From an uncultured Blautia sp. (GTDB lineage Bacteria; Bacillota; Clostridia; Lachnospirales; Lachnospiraceae), in assembly GCA_934426285.1 (NCBI GenBank), contig CAKRYE010000013.1:1-45727 (forward strand): DNA of 45,727 nucleotides, written 5' to 3'. Below the pieces are notes generated by a model. It saw only the letters and a program-made list of their open reading frames with translations. It did no database searches and was not told the origin of the DNA. Shown one piece after another: positions 43,864 through 45,727 of this stretch (positions are counted from its first letter, which is position 1; every line of letters begins with the position of its first letter). A program made the translations under genes and the position numbers.

Positions 43864-44691
43864 TTAAAAGATTACATCTCTCAGGTCTTCCGGGATATGG
43901 GAGCTGTGAAAATCCTGGTTAAGAGTATCCAGGATATCCATATCTTCCTGCTCGATAGTAAAATCAAAAATCTGGCTGTTGCTTTGGATCCTGTCAGGAT
44001 GGCTGGATTTGGGGATAACGGAGATACCTTTCTGTACAGCCCAGCGAAGTCCGATCTGTGCAGGGGTTCTGCCGTATTTGGTACCCAGCACACACATGAC
44101 ATCGTTATCCAGATAAGCTCCTCTTGCAAGGGGAGCATATGCCTGAATCTGAATGCCTCTGCTCTGGCAGTACTCAATCAGCTCTTTTGGATAGCATAAC
44201 GGGTGACATTCAATCTGATTCACTGCAGGAACAACATCGGAAATTTTTGCCAGCTCCTCCAGGTGACGGATTTCAAAATTGCTGACACCGATGGAAAGCG
44301 CCCTGCCGGACTGCTGAATTTTCTCCAGCTCTTTCCAAGTACTCAGGTAACAGCCCGGAACCGGCCAGTGTATCAGATAAAGATCCACATAATCCAGCTT
44401 CAGCCGCTCCAGACTTCTGTCGAAGGCTCCCTGGATATCTCCGATGCGCTGGGCAGTATTCCAGACCTTGGTGGTTACGAAAAGCTCTCCTCTGGAAACA
44501 CCGCATCTGGCAATGCCGCGGCCCACATTTTCTTCGTTTTTGTATGCCGAAGCAGTATCAATCAGTCGATAACCGCTTTCTACAGCAGAAATAATGGAAT
44601 TTTCTGCTTCGTTTTCTCCTGTTGCCTTATATACGCCAAGCCCTAATAAAGGCATTTCTCTGTTGGTATTCAGAAAAACTGTATTTTCCAA
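43864..44691 (-). CDS. Aldo/keto reductase (2,5-diketo-D-gluconate reductase-like)
   Basis: A 275-residue NAD(P)H-dependent carbonyl reductase of the AKR5-like group. The tetrad is visible: Asp and Tyr in LIDTASAYKNEENVG, Lys in VTTKVWN, His in YLIHWPVPG. IGVSNFEIRHLEEL and the cofactor-binding VIPKSSHPDRIQSN near the C terminus are family signatures. The start is TTG at 44691, 7 nt after GGAGG on the minus strand; the next downstream in-frame ATG would cut off part of the fold. Physiological substrate unknown. Confidence 0.9.
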   Translation of the reverse strand: MENTVFLNTNREMPLLGLGVYKATGENEAENSIISAVESGYRLIDTASAYKNEENVGRGIARCGVSRGELFVTTKVWNTAQRIGDIQGAFDRSLERLKLDYVDLYLIHWPVPGCYLSTWKELEKIQQSGRALSIGVSNFEIRHLEELAKISDVVPAVNQIECHPLCYPKELIEYCQSRGIQIQAYAPLARGAYLDNDVMCVLGTKYGRTPAQIGLRWAVQKGISVIPKSSHPDRIQSNSQIFDFTIEQEDMDILDTLNQDFHSSHIPEDLRDVIF

Positions 44692-44797
44692 AATGATTCC
44701 TCCAATTCTTCTATATACTTAACACAACAATCTGATTAATTATACCATATATTTATAGAAGATGTACATTGTTTTTATGATATTTTCGTGTTTTACA

Positions 44798-44835
44798 TTG
44801 TTAACAAGATAACATATTGGTTAAAGCGTTAACAC
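44798..44835. promoter_or_regulatory. Possible Rex-type operator region
   Basis: TGGTTAA-AGCG-TTAACAC (44818-44835) matches 12 of the 14 fixed positions of the redox repressor Rex consensus TTGTTAANNNNTTAACAA. A second palindrome TTGTTAACAA lies at 44798-44807. Both are between the divergent aldo/keto reductase and nickel-protein genes. The rest of this 336-base gap is AT-rich, with one clear promoter. Confidence 0.4.
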
Positions 44836-44904
44836 ACTTTGTAAAATAGACCATATATAGGCATTGAATTCAGAATTTTTTAGTGATTATTTACGTCAAA
44901 TACC

Positions 44905-44933
44905 TTGCTAAAACTACCGGAAAGATGTATAAT
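44905..44933 (+). promoter_or_regulatory. Promoter of the His-rich/cooT/cooC operon
   Basis: TTGCTA (44905-44910) and TATAAT (44928-44933), 17-nt spacer, giving a leader of about 88 nt. Confidence 0.65.
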
Positions 44934-45027
44934 GACATTAAATTGATAATTTATTGTCATGAGGACTGGCCTGAGGTGCCCGCAAATGGAGGAACAGGAA
45001 CGTCTTCAGATAGAAAGGGGCATTTAT

Positions 45028-45423
45028 ATGCATTTAATCAAAGATGAGAATGGCAATCTTGTCCAGCATGGACATGGACATACCCATGAGCATACTCACA
45101 CAGATGGAACTACCCATACTCATGAGCATTCACATGGAGAGGGACATGACCATGGACATACACATACAGATCATAGCTGTGAGACAGGACATTGTGGAAG
45201 CTGCCAGGAGGGAGACTGCAAGAATGAAACACTTGCACTGCTGACCTACATGCTTCAGCATAATGAGCATCATGCTCAGGAACTGGATCAGATGGCTGAT
45301 AATCTGGCAAAGATGGGAATGGATGCAGCATGTAAGACAATCAAGGAAGCAGTGTCTGATTTCCAGAAAGGCAATATGCGTCTTGGACTTGCTCTGACAC
45401 TTGTTAAAGATGAGATGAAATAG
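45028..45423 (+). CDS. Histidine-rich putative nickel-binding protein
   Basis: A 131-residue protein whose residues 14-55 hold 16 histidines in alternating HxH runs (GHGHTHEHTHT and similar), followed by Cys 51, 56, 59 and 64, then a helical Leu/Ala-rich half (about 68-131). Such His tracts bind nickel or other transition metals, as in HypB, SlyD and CooJ. The following cooT and CooC-type genes make a nickel store or donor for CO dehydrogenase/acetyl-CoA synthase the best guess. AAAGGGG at about 45014-45020 supports ATG 45028; the frame is open to 44959 without a ribosome binding site. Confidence 0.8.
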   Translation: MHLIKDENGNLVQHGHGHTHEHTHTDGTTHTHEHSHGEGHDHGHTHTDHSCETGHCGSCQEGDCKNETLALLTYMLQHNEHHAQELDQMADNLAKMGMDAACKTIKEAVSDFQKGNMRLGLALTLVKDEMK

Positions 45424-45436
45424 GAGGCGACAGCAC

Positions 45437-45619
45437 ATGTGTTTGGCAACAGTATTCAAGGAAAGTGATGATTCTGTTATTTTTAAAAACGTAGCAAGAA
45501 TCGATGTAGACGGAAACAAACTGATTCTCCGTGATATTATGGGAGATGAGAGAGTGGTAGAGGGAAGCATCCTTATGGTTGACCTTGCTAACAGTATTGT
45601 GAAGCTGAAATGTGACTGA
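45437..45619 (+). CDS. cooT: CooT family nickel-binding protein
   Basis: A 60-residue protein starting MCLATVF; the second-position Cys after Met is the family hallmark and a nickel ligand in CooT of Rhodospirillum rubrum. The remainder forms a small beta-barrel-like sequence ending VDLANSIVKL. CooT helps nickel insertion into CO dehydrogenase. GGAGG at 45423-45427, overlapping the stop of the His-rich gene, supports ATG 45437. Confidence 0.85.
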   Translation: MCLATVFKESDDSVIFKNVARIDVDGNKLILRDIMGDERVVEGSILMVDLANSIVKLKCD

Positions 45620-45673
45620 TATTATTATAGTATATAGAATTAAGACAGATAGATTTAGGAGGCACCTGGTTTT

Positions 45674-45727
45674 ATGGCACATGTAATTGCTGTCGCAGGA
45701 AAAGGCGGCGTGGGAAAAACAACATTA
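45674..45727 (+). CDS. CooC/MinD-type ATPase, N terminus (partial)
   Basis: Only the first 18 codons are in the window: the start MAHVIAVAGKGGVGKTTL contains the deviant Walker A motif (GKGGVGKTT) of SIMIBI ATPases. Next to cooT and a His-rich protein it is most likely CooC/AcsF, the ATPase that drives nickel insertion into CO dehydrogenase or acetyl-CoA synthase; nitrogenase-iron-protein-like or MinD relatives cannot be excluded from so little. AGGAGG at 45657-45662 precedes ATG 45674. Confidence 0.75.
   Translation, partial: MAHVIAVAGKGGVGKTTL

Noticed and set aside
44959..45027. N-terminal extension of the His-rich protein
   Set aside because: It has no ribosome binding site at 44959, while AAAGGGG is well placed for 45028.

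Overview
The window reads as chromosomal DNA of an anaerobic, low-to-mid GC Bacillota, most likely a Lachnospiraceae member close to Blautia. This is inferred from gene content: the tail of a pyruvate:ferredoxin oxidoreductase, pyruvate formate-lyase with its activase, two T-box leaders, SigA-type promoters (TTGACA/TATAAT, mostly 17-nt spacers), a Gram-positive-style 6S RNA, the long Lachnospiraceae-type PRPP synthetase, and at the right edge a His-rich protein, a CooT-type nickel protein and a CooC-type ATPase. That trio usually opens the CO dehydrogenase/acetyl-CoA synthase maturation region of acetogens. I see no phage, insertion sequence or CRISPR array.

Left part (1-11.7 kb). After the nifJ tail and its terminator comes a three-gene envelope glycosylation cassette (yfhO, a CsbB-like glycosyltransferase, gtrA). 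It runs almost without gap into a densely overlapping set for the lower-ligand half of cobalamin synthesis (cobT, cobU, cobS, a short second CobU-like protein, a CobC-like phosphatase). That set is continued by yqeB-yqeC-mocA, the maturation genes for selenium-dependent molybdenum hydroxylases, and then a DUF1015 protein.

Middle (11.7-25.4 kb). A minus-strand tRNA-Pro(GGG) and a palindromic intergenic element precede leuA, which has a Leu T-box with CUC specifier. Then follow pflB-pflA, an unusual 816-residue methyltransferase/AstE-type zinc hydrolase/methyltransferase fusion, a SleB-type cell-wall hydrolase, thrC, a 6S RNA gene, galM and a YihY-type membrane protein.

Right part (25.4-45.7 kb). 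A Phe T-box controls pheS-pheT, whose two genes are separated by a repeat/palindrome element. Next come a histidine phosphatase, an orphan MotA/MotB-type (ZorA/ZorB-like) motor pair, map with a SEC-C zinc motif, and a core block of rplS, a signal peptidase-like gene with altered catalytic positions, ylqF, rnhB, yraN and pgeF. Convergent prs follows, then DUF512-der-plsY-gpsA, a minus-strand aldo/keto reductase, and the nickel-handling genes.

The points most worth following are the three-domain fusion, the orphan motor pair, the signal peptidase-like protein lacking the usual Ser/Lys positions, two CobU paralogs with complementary motif loss, and a family of small hairpin-rich intergenic elements, one of which sits between pheS and pheT.
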